DNA of 64,000 nt from Epiperipatus broadwayi (GCA_028023455.1 JAQFVV010000012.1:4614023-4678022), one strand, 5' to 3'; counted from the stretch's first letter, positions 10,720-23,462 are shown. The notes: generated from the sequence alone by a model not told the origin. Numbers and translations: made by a program.

Positions 10720-12685
10720 GATTAAGTGTAGAGAATATTAATCAGGATCTGAAAATCAAATTACTGTAAAAATGAATAATCAACAGATTGCACAAATAAT
10801 GCATTGAAAATATGAAATAAAAATGTAGAGGATAAAAAAATGAAAAAGAAATAAATTGAAAAAACAAAATCAATAATTTGAATAGAAGTTTCAGAGCAAA
10901 TTGGAAGATAGTTCAAAAAAATTACAGATCAATCTGGGAGATATCTGGTAAAAAGTAGAAGAAACCAAAGAGGAATATAAAATCAATAAGTTGAAGGAGA
11001 AATAATTAAAGGATATATGGTGTTAAAAAAAAGACCAAAGAATAAGAAGCTAGTGAAGAAAATTTTTCATTTTATATAAATCAATATTTTTGCTCATTCT
11101 TCATTCATGCATCATGTTTATTTTTAAGTTTTCTTGGAGTATTTAGTTTTCAACTTGGCAATATCCGGTGTCTTTTTGCCAATATACCATTATTAACGTA
11201 ATTTATTATAACATATAAATTTTATAATACATCACATATTTTAATGGACCCTTGCATTGATAAAAAATGTATTATTTTAGAAATACAACTTTGGATGTTC
11301 TGTGTTGTGTTTTAAAACAGTAATAAAGTCTTTGGCTATATTTTATAGTCAAGTAATTTTCAATAACTTTCTGAAGATAATATTTTCTAATGTCAACACT
11401 TTTTTAACTAAAAGATTCACTATCTCTCATTTATTACAATCATGTAATACACTAGTACACACGTGTACATACATGTAATACGATTAGTAATCGGACGTAT
11501 TTGGTTTGATTCCGTTATCAGGAGAAATAACCGTTAACTCTTGAAACATTCAAATTATAAATACAGATTGTTTTTTTTTTCTAATATTTTTTTTTGTTTT
11601 GAAAATTAATTTTAATTTTTGTAAAAAAATTTTATGATCATTGTCAAAAAAAGCAAGTGAAGATTTGGAAGAGCGATAACAGATGGTCACTAGCAATGAT
11701 TAATTACAACTTTTAGATAGGAAATCTAAAAATAGAATTTAAAAAAATTATTTTATTTCTTTAGTATTTAAAATAATAAAAATTTGGTTTTAATACAAAT
11801 TAAATATGAAACTCTTAAAAGATGTAAACAAAAAAAAAAAAAAGAAAAGAAGTTCTGTGATTCAGTCTTAGAATAAACAAAAATAAAACTATTTTTCTTA
11901 TTTTTCTACAGCGTAATCGCAGAATCAGCAGATCTCAAATTCCGATAAATCAATAAGAGTTTCAATAAATTGATTTTTCATATTAGTAGATATTATAACC
12001 ATCTACTTATATATATGTTATAACTATATATGTTACAGTCTAAATTCATTTTCTAAATAAAAATAAAATACTAATTAAGCAGTTGAATACTACGATCAAT
12101 TCATATCATGTGATCATCGCAAAATGTATTTCGCCATTACTTGTCATCACTTCATTTAATATGAAATTGCTTTTATAATAATTTTATAATTAATTAATTA
12201 AGAGATACAACCATATTTTTAATCAAAAAAACTTCATATCTCCTAAATGTCATATATGAATTTGAATTGATTCTTGTGTAAAGTATCGGCATGATTAAAA
12301 AAAAATAAATCGCAAATAACAGTTTTCTTGTAACTATTTCACTATATATATATTGTACAAGAATAGTTGGAGATACCAATGTTTCATTCATTTCAACATA
12401 GAAGTCCTTTGCATCTATACACAAATCCCTGGTCCAATACTATGTAGCTATAATTAACTATTTGTATTTTATTACTCGGGATGGGATGATTAATATCCAT
12501 CCTTTGGGACATCACCTAGTTCCCACATTTATAAGACCCTGCTTATGAGTCTTAGAGTCACTTTGCCTATGGATCAAAAATCAACCACTAAGCTAGCTCA
12601 GAGATAAAATAAATATAAATCATATGCAATAACTGAAACACACAGGCTTATTATATACCTGTGTCTATATATGTAATATGTAGGT
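10720..12685. other. AT-rich non-coding DNA
   Basis: The interval 10730-11065 is strongly purine-rich on the plus strand with no stable frame. Around 11455 there is a small ACACGTGT-type palindrome. Nothing else is recognised. Confidence 0.45.
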
Positions 12686-12915
12686 ATATAAGCACAGACT
12701 TTCACATGCTCCACCACTCTCCACACTATCTCATAACACTGATACACTTGAACACATATATGTTGAAAAGATAAATAATCACCAATATACGTATTTCATG
12801 CTAAACCAGCAATCAGCATGAAATATGTATATTGTTTTCAACATATGTGTTCAAGTGTATCAATGTTATGAGATGTTGTGGAGAATGGTGGGGCGTGTGA
12901 AAGTCTGTGCTCATA
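12686..12915. mobile_element. Family C fold-back (inverted halves)
   Basis: Arms of about 110 bp (12686-12802 and 12815-12915) are reverse complements with a few differences. Each half carries TATCTCATAACACTGATAC-type sequence and GTTGAAAAGATAAATAATCACC or a shorter version, as in the hammerhead copy at 20450-20610. The centre keeps the GGTTTAGCATGAAAT part of the ribozyme but has lost the CTGATGA core and one strand of stem I. The ribozyme is therefore broken here. Confidence 0.75.
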
Positions 12916-15900
12916 TATCCTATATATTATAAATCATATGCAGTTATTCTGTGCATATTTGCCCTTCTATATAAATAATATCTGGTGATAATCTCACTCT
13001 CATCCTCCTTCAAAGGCATGGAAAAGAACTAGACTATAAATACATATTCAGCCACTAGGGAACTGTCATATATATCAAATACATATCTCTATGAACAAGA
13101 TTTTACATATCATGGCTAAAATTACCCTTTTCATATTTTTATTGCGGTTTATAATGTATCGTTGTTTGATGGTGACTTGTGAGCAAGATTTATAAAGAGT
13201 TTTGTGATTCAACATCCGATTCATGTTTTATTCCAACTTTACAAAATAATGGGTACACCCCCAAAACAATTATTTAAGATAAAATTAATTATAAAATTAT
13301 TTAACATTTAATGACTAATAATAATAAGAGAAAAAAATGGAAAGCATCACACATCTTTTAATTATATTTAACAATCATTTCACCTAGCATAAATAATTAG
13401 GTCCCTTTATAACATTCGTATAATTAATAAACAAAACAGAAAATGCATAAACACACCCCATCTTGTTAAATAATATTATAATGGAAAATTAATTTCTGCT
13501 TTTACTGAATCAACACTAGACAAAATCTCTCACCTAGTTAGTAATATCATTTCATAACCCCCTTTTTTATAATATATTTTAGGCCATACATGCATGCACA
13601 CACACACATTATCTAGGATTTAAACCTTTCCCCCCAAAAATAAACCTCTATTTTAAAATAAACTATATCAAGATACATCAACATATTTGTGTACAAATAA
13701 ATATATATAATACCATTGATAAAACAATTGAAGATAAAATATAATAATAGCATAATAATAATATAACGTTTAGTAACAACAAAACTCTTAATCGCTAATA
13801 TCTTATTTGAGGGTGGAGAAAGAGGGTTAAAAATGAAAATGTCATAGTTATTAATGAAATATGGTTGTATATTATCAATTGCTTTGATTTCTGAATTTGG
13901 AAAGTACTGTTAATTAGCTGTAATATGTATAGAAACACATCCTGAACAATAACAACAGAGAAAAAAACGTACAAAATGTCTTTTAAAGCACATACTAATT
14001 GTAGCAGGCAAATTTTCTTCAAATTAGCCTGATTACTATTTTCAAAATGTAAGATGATAGAAAATTTGTGATATAGATATAAACTACTTGATGTTTGAAC
14101 TTATTCATAGGCAATTCTGAATGTGAATTAGAGTAGGATTTCTTCATGCTTTTCTATTTCTCTGATGTTTACTTTCCCAAAGTGGATAGAGGTATGAGGC
14201 TTTGTAGACACTGTACTCATCACTTCTTATGTAGTCAGCCCTGGATGTGTTTTTCTAGTTTTCCATTCAGATGTGCCTAGACTCTCAGAGCTTCCAACCC
14301 TTTGAATGATGCAATCTAGAGTTCAGCATTGCATTTCTTTTTAAATTTTATTCACAATAATATATTTGAGATGAATTAGCAATACTAATTTTTAAAAAAA
14401 ACAATAATACTCCTGTTTATATTACTGATGTCATTGATCCCTTAATGACACTAGCCTCCTGATAGTAATATGTGATTGAAATATCTATTATCCACTTAGG
14501 TGGTTTGAAATCTTTTTATCTTGGAACTGTCAACTTATGATTAATTAGGAGTGGAATTCAAACTAGCTTGGTAGTCAAATAACAATCACTATTCATCTTT
14601 TTGATTTCACACATTTGCTAATTAGTCTCTCTTTTTTCTAATCAGTGGGTAATAAGAAAAATAAGGTTTTGAGAACCATGTTACAAAAAACAAAATAGAA
14701 GTCATTGCATTATCATTGTCATCATCTTATCATGAAGCTTGACTGCAAGGTTTATTTAATGTATAAATGTTATTGGAATATGTTTTCTTAGTTGACTATG
14801 TGTCTAGATTATCATTAAGTTATATTTTAAGTAAGTTTTGTTTGACTGATTTTCTAAGAGTAAATGTTTCTTGTTATTAATTATTCAGCAATAAAATAAT
14901 CTGTAAAGATATATCTATCCATCTTATGATGTTGGCCTTATAGAGAAATATGTGTAGATAGAAATATAATTTATTAATGTTTGTTAACAACATTTAAATT
15001 TGACATAAAGAAATTCCTAAAAAAATCTTTTTTTTTTTTAAATTTAATTATACTTTAACCTAAAGCACTATATTTTCTAAAAATATATATAAAATTTTAA
15101 AAAATTACTGAAATAACAACTTATTAATATCTGATATTTTGATTTTTTTTTTTTTTTTGAATAATGTATTCTAAAAGATATTTTAAAATCATGTAAAACG
15201 AAATCACTATAAAAATTGTGACTTAATCAAATTAATATTTTTTCATGTAAGCATTGCTTTTTGATGTATAATCTAATTTTTATTTTAGTTTATTGGGGAG
15301 AGAGGTATTCAAATTTAGGATTGATAAAATTTCACTTTCGTTACACATATAATACTGGAAACAAATCATCATCATTAGTTATATGACTAGGATATATGTC
15401 ACATAGAAACCAGATTACTTTCTCCAAGCTTTTATTTTTTTTAGTTTACTTTTAATATTTAGTCCGTTTTTTAAGATGATTTGTTATCCTTTTCCCCTAT
15501 CTTTTTTTTACCTCACGCAATCTTTCACATTATATATAGTTTATCTGTCTAGAAGTTCATATTCAATTTTAAGTTTTTTTTTCTAATTAATTTCTTCAAA
15601 TGCAGTTTTTTTATTTATTTTTTAAACTTTTCTTTTATATAAAAATCAAATGCAGTATTACACAGATAATCACGTATTACATGTGTTAAAGTATAATGGT
15701 AATCAAACTCCAAAATTGTTATTAATTTGTCACGATTTAAGTTGATTTAGAATACTTAAAGACTGTTAAAATCTAGATTTTATTATTAATTAAATTAACC
15801 ATTGGGAATTTTGACAGCTATATTTTAGAAATAGATGTAGCTGGGTTTTTTTTTTTTTTTTTTCAAAATTAAAAATTTATTAGATCAATTAGAATACATT

Positions 15901-16045
15901 AATAGGAAAACATACTACTGATTTATCTTGAAATAACTGCGAAGAAAAAAATCTCTAAACCATTGGAGTTGACACTGACTACGTTTGAAGTTTAAGGAGC
16001 ATTTGGTTCTATAAAATTCACCAAAGGCCAGGTTTCCACATATAA
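12916..16045. other. AT-rich non-coding DNA
   Basis: No convincing gene. A GC-richer patch at about 14100-14340 might be decayed coding sequence (minus-strand frames show short protein-like runs), but it was not identified. Poly(T) tracts occur at 15030, 15145 and 15850. Confidence 0.4.
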
Positions 16046-16355
16046 CCATTTAGGGGCTAACATGCCGTCTTTGAGGCAAATGCCTTATTTCAAATAGTGT
16101 TATATATTTTAGAAAGTAATATTTTCGGATATATAATAGCAGTTAATATATAAAAATTGATGTTGATAGACGTCAGTTTGATGATGTTATTCCATGTTAG
16201 CCATTTAGGGGCTAACATGTGGTCTCTGAGGCAAATACCTTATTTCAAATAGTGTTATATATTTTAGAAAGTAATATTTTCGGATATATAATAGCAGTTA
16301 ATATATAAAAATTGATGTTGATAGACGTCAGTTTGATGATGTTATTCCATGTTTT
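16046..16355 (+). repeat. Recent 155-bp tandem duplication
   Basis: Unit 1 (16046-16200) and unit 2 (16201-16355) both start CCATTTAGGGGCTAACATG. They differ at only a few positions, so the duplication is young. No ORF or ribozyme core is present. Confidence 0.9.
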
Positions 16356-16419
16356 GACATTCATATTGATGTAATTTGGAAAAATGATAACTTCTGATGT
16401 GTTTATTTATATATGCACA

Positions 16420-16644
16420 TAGATGGCGTTAATATAAATGACAAATATTCATTAAATAAATAAAACAAATAATTAGTATGTTATGGGGGTTAATGTATCC
16501 ATTTCATATTTGCATGCAGTTGCTAATGACTACATATCAGTAATTGAAAGTGTTCTGCAATATTTAATGTTTAAAAGTTCAATGCCATGGTGATTTGTTT
16601 TATTTATTTAATGAATATTTGTCATTTATATTAACGCCATATAT
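16420..16644. mobile_element. MITE with about 50-bp perfect TIRs
   Basis: Left end 16420-16471 and right end 16593-16644 are essentially perfect reverse complements; the terminus reads ATGGCGTTAATATAAATGAC. The interior of about 120 bp is non-coding. No autonomous partner is in the window and no clear TSD could be read. Confidence 0.8.
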
Positions 16645-16732
16645 GTGAAAATTCATTAGATCTTTGTCTATTAAGAAAGTGATTTCAAAATTAACTCTCC
16701 ATATATCTTTTATGCTGAATGAATTATAGGTA

Positions 16733-16946
16733 AACCATTAAGCATCACTATCTTATTAGATCCTAAGATCTAGGTGCAGTGCTCTCAGATCCAAAGCTCC
16801 TCACTGACGATGGCCACAAGCTAGAAACTAGTCTGGAGATATTGGATGAGTAGGCATTAGATAGGGATTTTATGCACAAGCCTTCTGGCATTCATTGATT
16901 ACTCTGGTTGGCACAGGGTGGTAATACTGTATGGAGAGTTTTGCTT
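16733..16946 (+). mobile_element. Family A retrozyme-like element
   Basis: Bounded by a 13-bp TSD TGAATTATAGGTA (16720-16732 and 16947-16959). It starts AACCATTAAGCATCAC, the family terminus, and ends GGAGAGTTTTGC. It carries one hammerhead ribozyme (16789-16847). At 214 bp it is a single half-unit, without the inverted partner seen in other copies. Confidence 0.85.
16789..16847 (+). ncRNA. Type I hammerhead ribozyme (family A)
   Basis: Stem I outer strands ATCCAA/TTGGAT and inner strands TCCTCA/TGGAGA (one mismatch) enclose the core CTGACGA (16804-16810). Stem II is TGGC/GCTA around CACAA. Then come GAAAC (16824-16828), a 2-nt loop TA and GTC (16831-16833), where self-cleavage is expected after the C. 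Position 7 of the core is free in this family, so CTGACGA is permitted. The stem I mismatch may weaken activity. Confidence 0.85.
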
Positions 16947-16959
16947 TGAATTATAGGTA

Positions 16960-17332
16960 GTTGGATTAATATATTTAAGGAAGTGATTTACCCTCCTTAT
17001 ATATTTTATGCAGAATGGAAATTGGACAAATATATTTAAGAATGTGTGTACCCTGTTTGTATTTATATTTGAATGTTCTATATGTGTGTAGGTGAAACTT
17101 TGGTTTTTTGTTAATGACTTGATTAACTTTAGCAATATTAATTTTATGTGTTTTTTATTTTATATAGACTAGCATTAGACCATATTGAATTATATATACA
17201 TATTTTAAAATTTTATTTTGTCTAAATCATGTCACAACCATCTATCAGCCCAAAAGTCAGCCCAACCTCTGGCACTCAGAATGTATTTTTGAAATACCCA
17301 GTTCACTTTTTTTAAATGAATAAGACATTCAT
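16960..17332. other. Non-coding DNA
   Basis: AT-rich, with two related AAGGAAGTG/AAGAATGTG-type segments at about 16960-17050. No gene recognised. Confidence 0.4.
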
Positions 17333-17348
17333 AACTCATATTGTAATT

Positions 17349-17453
17349 GTCAAGTATTGGTGGACGAGAGGTCAGCGACAGCTGCTTTACAAGCAGTTGT
17401 CCCGGGTTAGCGAGTTCGCTTCTCGGCTGATGCTATGACACATGAGAAAAAAA
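17349..17453 (+). mobile_element. tRNA-derived SINE (SINE-L) with 16-bp TSD
   Basis: Flanked by AACTCATATTGTAATT at 17333-17348 and 17454-17469, a perfect duplication. The body runs GTCAAGTATTGGTGG ... GATGCTATGACACATG and ends in an A-rich tail. The long perfect TSD implies recent LINE-type target-primed retroposition. Confidence 0.9.
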
Positions 17454-17469
17454 AACTCATATTGTAATT

Positions 17470-18225
17470 TTAACTTCTTATACGTTTTCTGTTTTTAATA
17501 TAAACTTAATAAAGTATCTTAAAAATTAAGGGTTTAATGATAAGATGCCGTCTTCAGGAGGTTTCCTCCCTGAAATTAATTACAATAAATAAACCACTTA
17601 TGCTTTGTACTAGTATTTATTTATATTCTCAAAATTGTAATTGGATTTTTTCCCCCAACATCTGATTATGCTTTAGGTTAAGCAATCTAATTAAAGTACA
17701 TTGTGGGTGTAATTTATTAATTCATTAAAATCAATACTTGTTCTACTTTAATTCAGTTTTCACAATGTTAATAGAAACACATCATTTATTTTTGTAAATT
17801 CTTTGAATTTGTTGTTGATTCTTGAGGAAATTAGTTTTGAAATACAATTCGTTCTAATTCTATTAAGACTACATCTACCACAGTATTAGTGAATGAAAAA
17901 GAAAATCAATTTATCAGATCATAATAAAGTCTTTAAATATCTTAGTAAAAATTAGAGTATCTAAATTAGTTGTATTTTCAATAATTAGTTTTTATTTTTA
18001 AAAAATGGTTTTTTTGAAAAAACATAATTATACAAATAATAAAACATATAATTATTTGTGATTTTTTCCTAAACTAATCGACTTTTTTATTTAAACATTT
18101 AATTGGAAAATAAATGGTAAATTGTATTTTTATATTGAACTATTTCCATCATCTAATGTAAGTATTGAATGACTTTAGAAAAAAAAAAAAACTTAATTTA
18201 AATATTCTAAACGCATTCAGCTGTT
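17470..18225. other. AT-rich non-coding DNA
   Basis: A small stem-loop lies at 17554-17573 (TCAGGAGG/CCTCCCTGA). Nothing else is seen. Confidence 0.4.
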
Positions 18226-18440
18226 AATAATGGTACACGGGTTAGTTAGTATATGCACAACGTTTCGAGAAACATTATTCTCCCTCTTATTCAAGTATTG
18301 CTGGCCTGACCAGTGACAGCACTAGCATGGAAATCGAACCTGGACCCTTAGATTATTGAGTACTGAATTTTAAGTTAATACTCTAACAAACTGAGTCATC
18401 AAAGAAATTCAATACTTATGATGGAAATAGTCCAATATAT
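18226..18440 (-). mobile_element. SINE-K copy with tRNA head
   Basis: On the minus strand the head shows GACTCAGTTTGTTAGAG (A-box region) and a good B box GGTTCGATTTCC near 18335. This is followed by CCAGCAATACTTGAATAAGAG and TCTCGAAACGTTGTGC. Beyond the head, at about 18413-18440, the family 3' tail (ATGATGGAAATAGTCC) appears in the opposite orientation, so the copy is rearranged into a partial inverted dimer. Confidence 0.75.
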
Positions 18441-18952
18441 AAATACAACTAAAACACCATTGTCACAAATCTTCAGGAAAATGTGTAAATTGTTTACAAT
18501 CTTTAACAATTATGTATATTAAATACTATTTTATTACTTACTATTAAAGATTGCTAGACATTATATGGACATGTACAAACATAAACATTTATACATATTA
18601 TGACATTAACATTTTAGTCCTATTGAGCCTAGCGATTTTTATATAGTTGAGAGTTTGTCAATCAAACTCTGAATTAATTGTGTTACCTGTCTAATTCAAG
18701 AAAAAAGTGCAAATTGTGCTAGATGCAGGGATTCTATATGAAAATAAACAGCATGTTTATATTTTTTTTTTATGTATCAAACCTTAGCCAATTTATTTAG
18801 CCATTCAGAAGACAAAAGTCCCTAGATAATTGATATTGATGACATGAATGTTATTAATGCAGCAGCATTGTTGTATATATTGCAGCCAATTTCATCACTG
18901 AGAGATATATATTATCTATAGATAATTAGTTGATTAATTAACTCAGTGATAG
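18441..18952. other. AT-rich non-coding DNA
   Basis: No gene or repeat boundary recognised. Confidence 0.4.
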
Positions 18953-19135
18953 ATTCCAAGAGATTGTAAAAGACCCAGAAAAAGACCACATGTGAGATGG
19001 ATGGATGAAATAAGAAAATGTGCAGGGGTGTTGTGGAGAAGAGAAGCTAAAGATCGGAGAGGATGGATTGAACTTGGAGAGACCTTCATCCTGCAGTGGA
19101 TTGATAATGGTTGATGATGATAATGATGATGATAC
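18953..19135 (+). pseudogene. LINE 3' end with TGATGA tail
   Basis: An open frame from 18953 to the stop at 19112-19114 encodes RPRKRPHVRWMDEI, then AGVLWRREAKDRRGWIELGE and ends TFILQWIDNG. This is the C-terminal R-P-R-x-R-W-x-D-E-I ... A-x-D-R-x-x-W signature of many LINE ORF2 proteins. The stop codon is part of a (TGATGATAA)n microsatellite, the usual 3' tail of such LINEs. Only about 54 codons remain, so the piece is heavily 5'-truncated. Minus-strand frames over it are shadows. Confidence 0.85.
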
Positions 19136-19398
19136 AAAATCAATCATTTATACTGGCAGTGGTGTTTAGTCCAAAGATGTGATACAAAACAGTAGAGCGA
19201 ATTTCTCAGATTTAAAATTAAAAACTTAAAAAAAAAATTCTTGATCTTGAAATGAATGTTTTAAAATACTTTTGTTTTGTTTAGAATTTTAAATTACAGA
19301 GTAGAAAAAATTTAATATATCATTAAAATTGACCCTATGAGTATGTGTGTGTGTTTTAAATTGTAGTCACATTGAGAAGTGTTTTAATTCATAAACAG

Positions 19399-19480
19399 CA
19401 GGGACCTCTACAAGTCTTAACCACAAGCTTACACATTTTCACCCGCACATGCTTTAGGTTTATTGCCTTAGTAAATATTA
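19399..19480 (+). repeat. Fragment of the 2209-2550 TIR family
   Basis: GGGACCTCTACAAGTCTTA and ACCACAAGCTTACAC, followed by GCCTTAGTAAATATTACTTA, match the left interior and right end of the element at 2209-2550. The remainder is deleted. Confidence 0.55.
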
Positions 19481-20449
19481 CTTACGTAATCAGTGGTAAA
19501 TAAATTTATTATCTTAATGATGCCTTAGATATATAGCTATACAAGTTTGCCACTTGGTCAACAACTATAATTTATAGTAATTTCAGCTATTTCTAAGTTA
19601 TTCAAAACAAATATTCACATAATTCCACTAATTTATATTTAATATTTGCATTAAAGAAAGGAATTAATTGTCATTTTTTCTCTAGGGTCATGTAACATGT
19701 TATTTTATTGCATGTTATTCTGTTTTTAAAGAGTTAAAAATGTCTAATAATGATAAAATATTTAGTTTATGATATAGTGTCATTTCTGTACAACAAGAAG
19801 GTTGAGCTCAAAACTGTTGTAGTATTGAAGATTTTCAGTTCATTACATGAAATACTATCAAAGAAATAAATGTGTTTAATGACTGGCTATAAGCAATATA
19901 AGGTTATTTTCAATAAAAAGCTATAGTCAAAAACAATTATTAGGATCTGGTTAGCATGATTTTTAAAGTTGGAAATTTAAAATTGATTACTAGTACTGCT
20001 CATGAAAATTTTAAATAAAAGCTATAAGTGTCATGTGTTACTTTGATTTAACCTTACAACATTCTAGCTAAATAGCTGATAAAAATGTTTTTGTAAGACT
20101 GAAGCATTGATTCATATATGGCCCTTTGAAAATAGCAATGAATGTTATGTTCTCTGACCAAAAGTTTAATAATAGTCTAGAAAGTGAGCTGCTGCACTAA
20201 ATATTATTTTTATTATTATAAGCAATAGTTATTTTTGCTTGATAATCTATTTAACAAAATTTACTTTACATTTCTATTTTTATTATACACAAATATCATT
20301 AATTATAAGCATTCCATCATCATATTTTCAATTGGATGGATGGTTGAAGAGTTGGAGTATGGAATAGATTGAAGCCTGTTCATTAAAGTATGAAGATTGG
20401 CTATCTTAATATATATATATGAGTCTTATAGCATATATGTGTAGAGATG
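19481..20449. other. AT-rich non-coding DNA
   Basis: No gene recognised. The end (about 20320-20449) has GGATGGATGG-type repeats that may be the 5' flank of the family C copy. Confidence 0.4.
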
Positions 20450-20514
20450 ATAATCTGAACCAACTGATGATGATGATTGCTGGTTTAGCATGAAATTCAT
20501 ATATTGGTGATTAT
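20450..20514 (+). ncRNA. Type I hammerhead ribozyme (family C)
   Basis: Stem I pairs ATAATC (20450-20455) with GATTAT (20509-20514) and ACCAA (20459-20463) with TTGGT (20504-20508), with a TGA bulge. The core CTGATGA is at 20464-20470. Stem II is TGCT/AGCA around GGTTT. GAAAT is at 20492-20496. Stem III has 2 bp with a TCAT loop. The cleavage triplet is ATA, ending at 20503. A GATGAT slippage insertion lies between core and stem II, which may reduce activity. Confidence 0.75.
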
Positions 20515-20610
20515 TTATCTTTTTTGACATATATGTGTTCTAGTGTATCAGTGTTATGAGATAGAGTGGAGAGGGGAGGGATGGGTCATGTGAAAGTATG
20601 TGCTTATATA
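20450..20610 (+). mobile_element. Family C element with hammerhead
   Basis: The first 65 bases form a hammerhead ribozyme. The rest (GACATATATGTGTTC ... TGTGAAAGTATGTGC) matches each arm of the fold-back at 12686-12915. Ends and TSD are unclear because an AT microsatellite follows. Related diverged copies lie at 26545-26660 and 63835-63960. Confidence 0.75.
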
Positions 20611-22342
20611 TATATATATTAAGCACAAATGAGTATATATAAATACTTAATGAAAGGCTTTAACCTTTGGCACTGCACTCTCTGAATATATTTTAATGCT
20701 AGAAGGACCTCGCTAAATCCTTGACACAAGATTACGACTTTATAAAGCTAAGAATGGCTATCTTATCTTTAACCTGTTAAATTAAGAATAACATTTTTAT
20801 AGAATCATTATTATCTGCCACTTGTAAAGAAATATAATAACAAAAAGATTTGAATAATGATATAATATTTCTTATATTTGCATTTAATAATGTAATTACA
20901 TTTGTAACTCATATAGATTTGTTCAAAAATGTCCAATGTAAATAATATATCATTAAATAATATGTAAGTTTTAAAACCTTTAAGGTTTTAATAATAGACA
21001 GACCCATAAAAATATGCCATCTGATATTCAGTTACTTTTGTTGCTCTATTATATATATATATAATTATTCAGCAAAATTAATTTATCCTATACAGCTAAC
21101 AAAAGAAGATAAAAGAAGAATTATTATTAATATTGATGGTTAATATGTTTATTTGAAGTGAATATTTTGTCAGACATGAATAAGATCAATTGCAGTTTAA
21201 TTTTTATTTTTAAGAAAGGTTTATTGACCATGTTCTAATAAGTTTCATGGAGCAACTATTAAGATATGTCTGATTTATTAATTTACTTCTATATTTGCAC
21301 TATGCTTTTTTTATCTTGCCATTTTAAAGTTTTGCTTTAATATGCTGAATGCAGATAATAAAGGGTTTTTTTTTTTTAAATAATAAAGATTCAAAAATGT
21401 AGCTGCTTTGTAAGCCAATGGAAGTAAAAAAATCTTCAGCTTAGTTGATATTAGCTTAACAATATTAATCAAATAAAAAAATATACTAGGATGATAAAAT
21501 GCATCACAGATTCCAATGCACTACAGATATAATTATCAACTTTGTCGTAATAATATAATATTAAACAAAATTACTTTTATACATGCGACTGTTCAGAAAA
21601 ATATGTAGGCTGTAAATGAAACATAAACTTGTACTAGAGTAACATGGAAGACTAAAAATCCTTTACTTAGAAATGCTCTACAAATGACGAAATGCAAAAA
21701 TCAATCAATATGATTTTCAGCCTTTTGAATATAATGGTAATCTACAATAGTAAGAACCTCCTTCACTGGTTTGGGCTTTTAAAGTGAATGAAAAACTAGT
21801 TACAGTTAAACTTGAGTATGATTTATATGAAAAAGGCAGAGTGCCCTTACTTTATAAAAATTATCGTAAAGACCCTTTAAAGAGGTATATAAATGACTGC
21901 TTTTATTATTGAAACATAATAACAGAAGATCATCTCTTTATTTTATTGCCATCTATAGTAAACTAAAGTAATTGATGTTTACTAGTTGATATGGCATTTC
22001 AATTTTAATATGGCTTTAATTTTGAATTTTAGTTGGTTATTGAAATAAAACTAAATATTATTTCTACAATGCATGCATAACCATGTTATGAAGTATATTT
22101 ATATCCCATGTGTCACTGGTAAAGGCAGAATCCAGAAATTCCTCTGTCAACGATGATTAATTATTCAAAAATACTGTAAATAGCAGCAAGTAGATAATTG
22201 TCTTTGTTTTATGAACAATCGAATAATTTTTATTAAGGTATAGCTGTTTATAAAATGCAATTAAGAACAACAATTAGGCAAGAAGTTTAAGTATTTCTTA
22301 AATAAAGATTTGCTCCACAAAAATTTAAAAACATTACAAGTT
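20611..22342. other. AT-rich non-coding DNA
   Basis: About 20640-20760 has a GC-richer stretch of unknown origin. No gene or repeat end recognised. Confidence 0.4.
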
Positions 22343-22445
22343 GTCAAGCGTTGGTGGCCGAATGGTCAGCATGGCTGCCTTACAAGCAGTTGTCCTGGGT
22401 TCGCGGGTTTGCTTCCCAACCGATGCTTTGACACATGAAAAAAAG
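22343..22445 (+). mobile_element. tRNA-derived SINE (SINE-L), best-preserved head
   Basis: GTCAAGCGTTGGTGGCC with A box TGGCCGAATGGTCAGC and a B-box-like GGTTTGCTTCCC, then GATGCTTTGACACATG and an A-rich tail. The TSD is not clear. The tRNA-like part resembles class II (Leu/Ser) tRNAs; it is not a functional tRNA gene because the arms do not close properly. Confidence 0.8.
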
Positions 22446-23403
22446 AACCAACATGGGGTATATCTGTGTTTTAAAAAGTAATTTGTATAGTCACTGTAAA
22501 CTTATCTTTACCATTTTATTTTTAAAATTATGTTTATAAATATTAATTAATAGTTTCAAATGTGTTTATGTAAATATATATTGTATAATTTGTTTGTGCT
22601 TACCTCATACATTAATTTTAATTTAAAATCTTTTTTAAAAATTTATATATATTTAAACACAGTACATAATTAAAACTCAAGCATTTTTTATAATACATAT
22701 ATATATACATAACTTTTAAATTTATTCTGATTTTTTATTTTGCATTGGTGAATTTATTTTAATAAAATTAAACTTGCGTTATTTGTAAATATTCCCAGAT
22801 TAATCATTAATCAGAGTAGTGTGAAAGTTTATACATTTTTCAAAGTTAAATTAAAAAATATTTATTTTAAAAAATAAAAATAAAGATTAATGATTTTTAA
22901 TTCCACTTTTTATTCCCATTTATTTCATTTTTTTTTATTTGATAGTAACAAATTTTAGAATTATTTTTAAAACTAATTTTACTGACTTAACAAAAATTAA
23001 AGTGCATACATACACTTTTAAATCTACATCAATATATGAGTGACAGCTCCCTTTATGTAAATTTATTGCTATATTTTTCATAGACTGTTGGAGGTAGATA
23101 AAAGTTTTAATAATTTATATATAGTTAAAGTTTATAAAACAATGTTATATAATCTTGTTTTTGGGCAACTGTGAACAAATAAAAGTACCACATTTCAACA
23201 AGATAACAATTGCCTTCAACTGGTTAAAATAGTAGTCTCATAATTGTTGCAGAGATAATAATTGTATATCATAATTGTTAAACTATATGGCTTAAATTTG
23301 GATCGTTTGTGAGAGAAAAGTCTTCCATAAGGATAATACTTTTACTGTTTATTAATTTTGTTAAAGCAGTTTGGTCTTTTAAATTATATATAACATCTAT
23401 AAA
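22446..23403. other. AT-rich non-coding DNA
   Basis: No gene or repeat boundary recognised. Confidence 0.4.
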
Positions 23404-23462
23404 TGTGTCAAAACTCTCTATATAGTAATGTGCTAGCATAAGAAATAGTGATCATGTGATCT
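23404..23462 (-). repeat. Family A end fragment
   Basis: AAAACTCTCTATATAGTAATG joins directly to GCTAGCATAAGAAATAGTG and ATCATGTGATC. These are the two family termini fused, with the ribozyme-bearing centre deleted. Confidence 0.6.

Noticed and set aside
17349-17453. Functional tRNA-Leu/Ser gene
   Set aside because: Arms do not pair fully, a TSD and A-rich tail are present, and eight similar copies exist; it is a SINE.
18938-19147. Two overlapping minus-strand frames
   Set aside because: They are antisense to the LINE C-terminus at 18953-19114.
22343-22445. CRISPR-like or phage-type repeats
   Set aside because: Repeats are dispersed SINEs in animal-type DNA; there are no regularly spaced short repeats.
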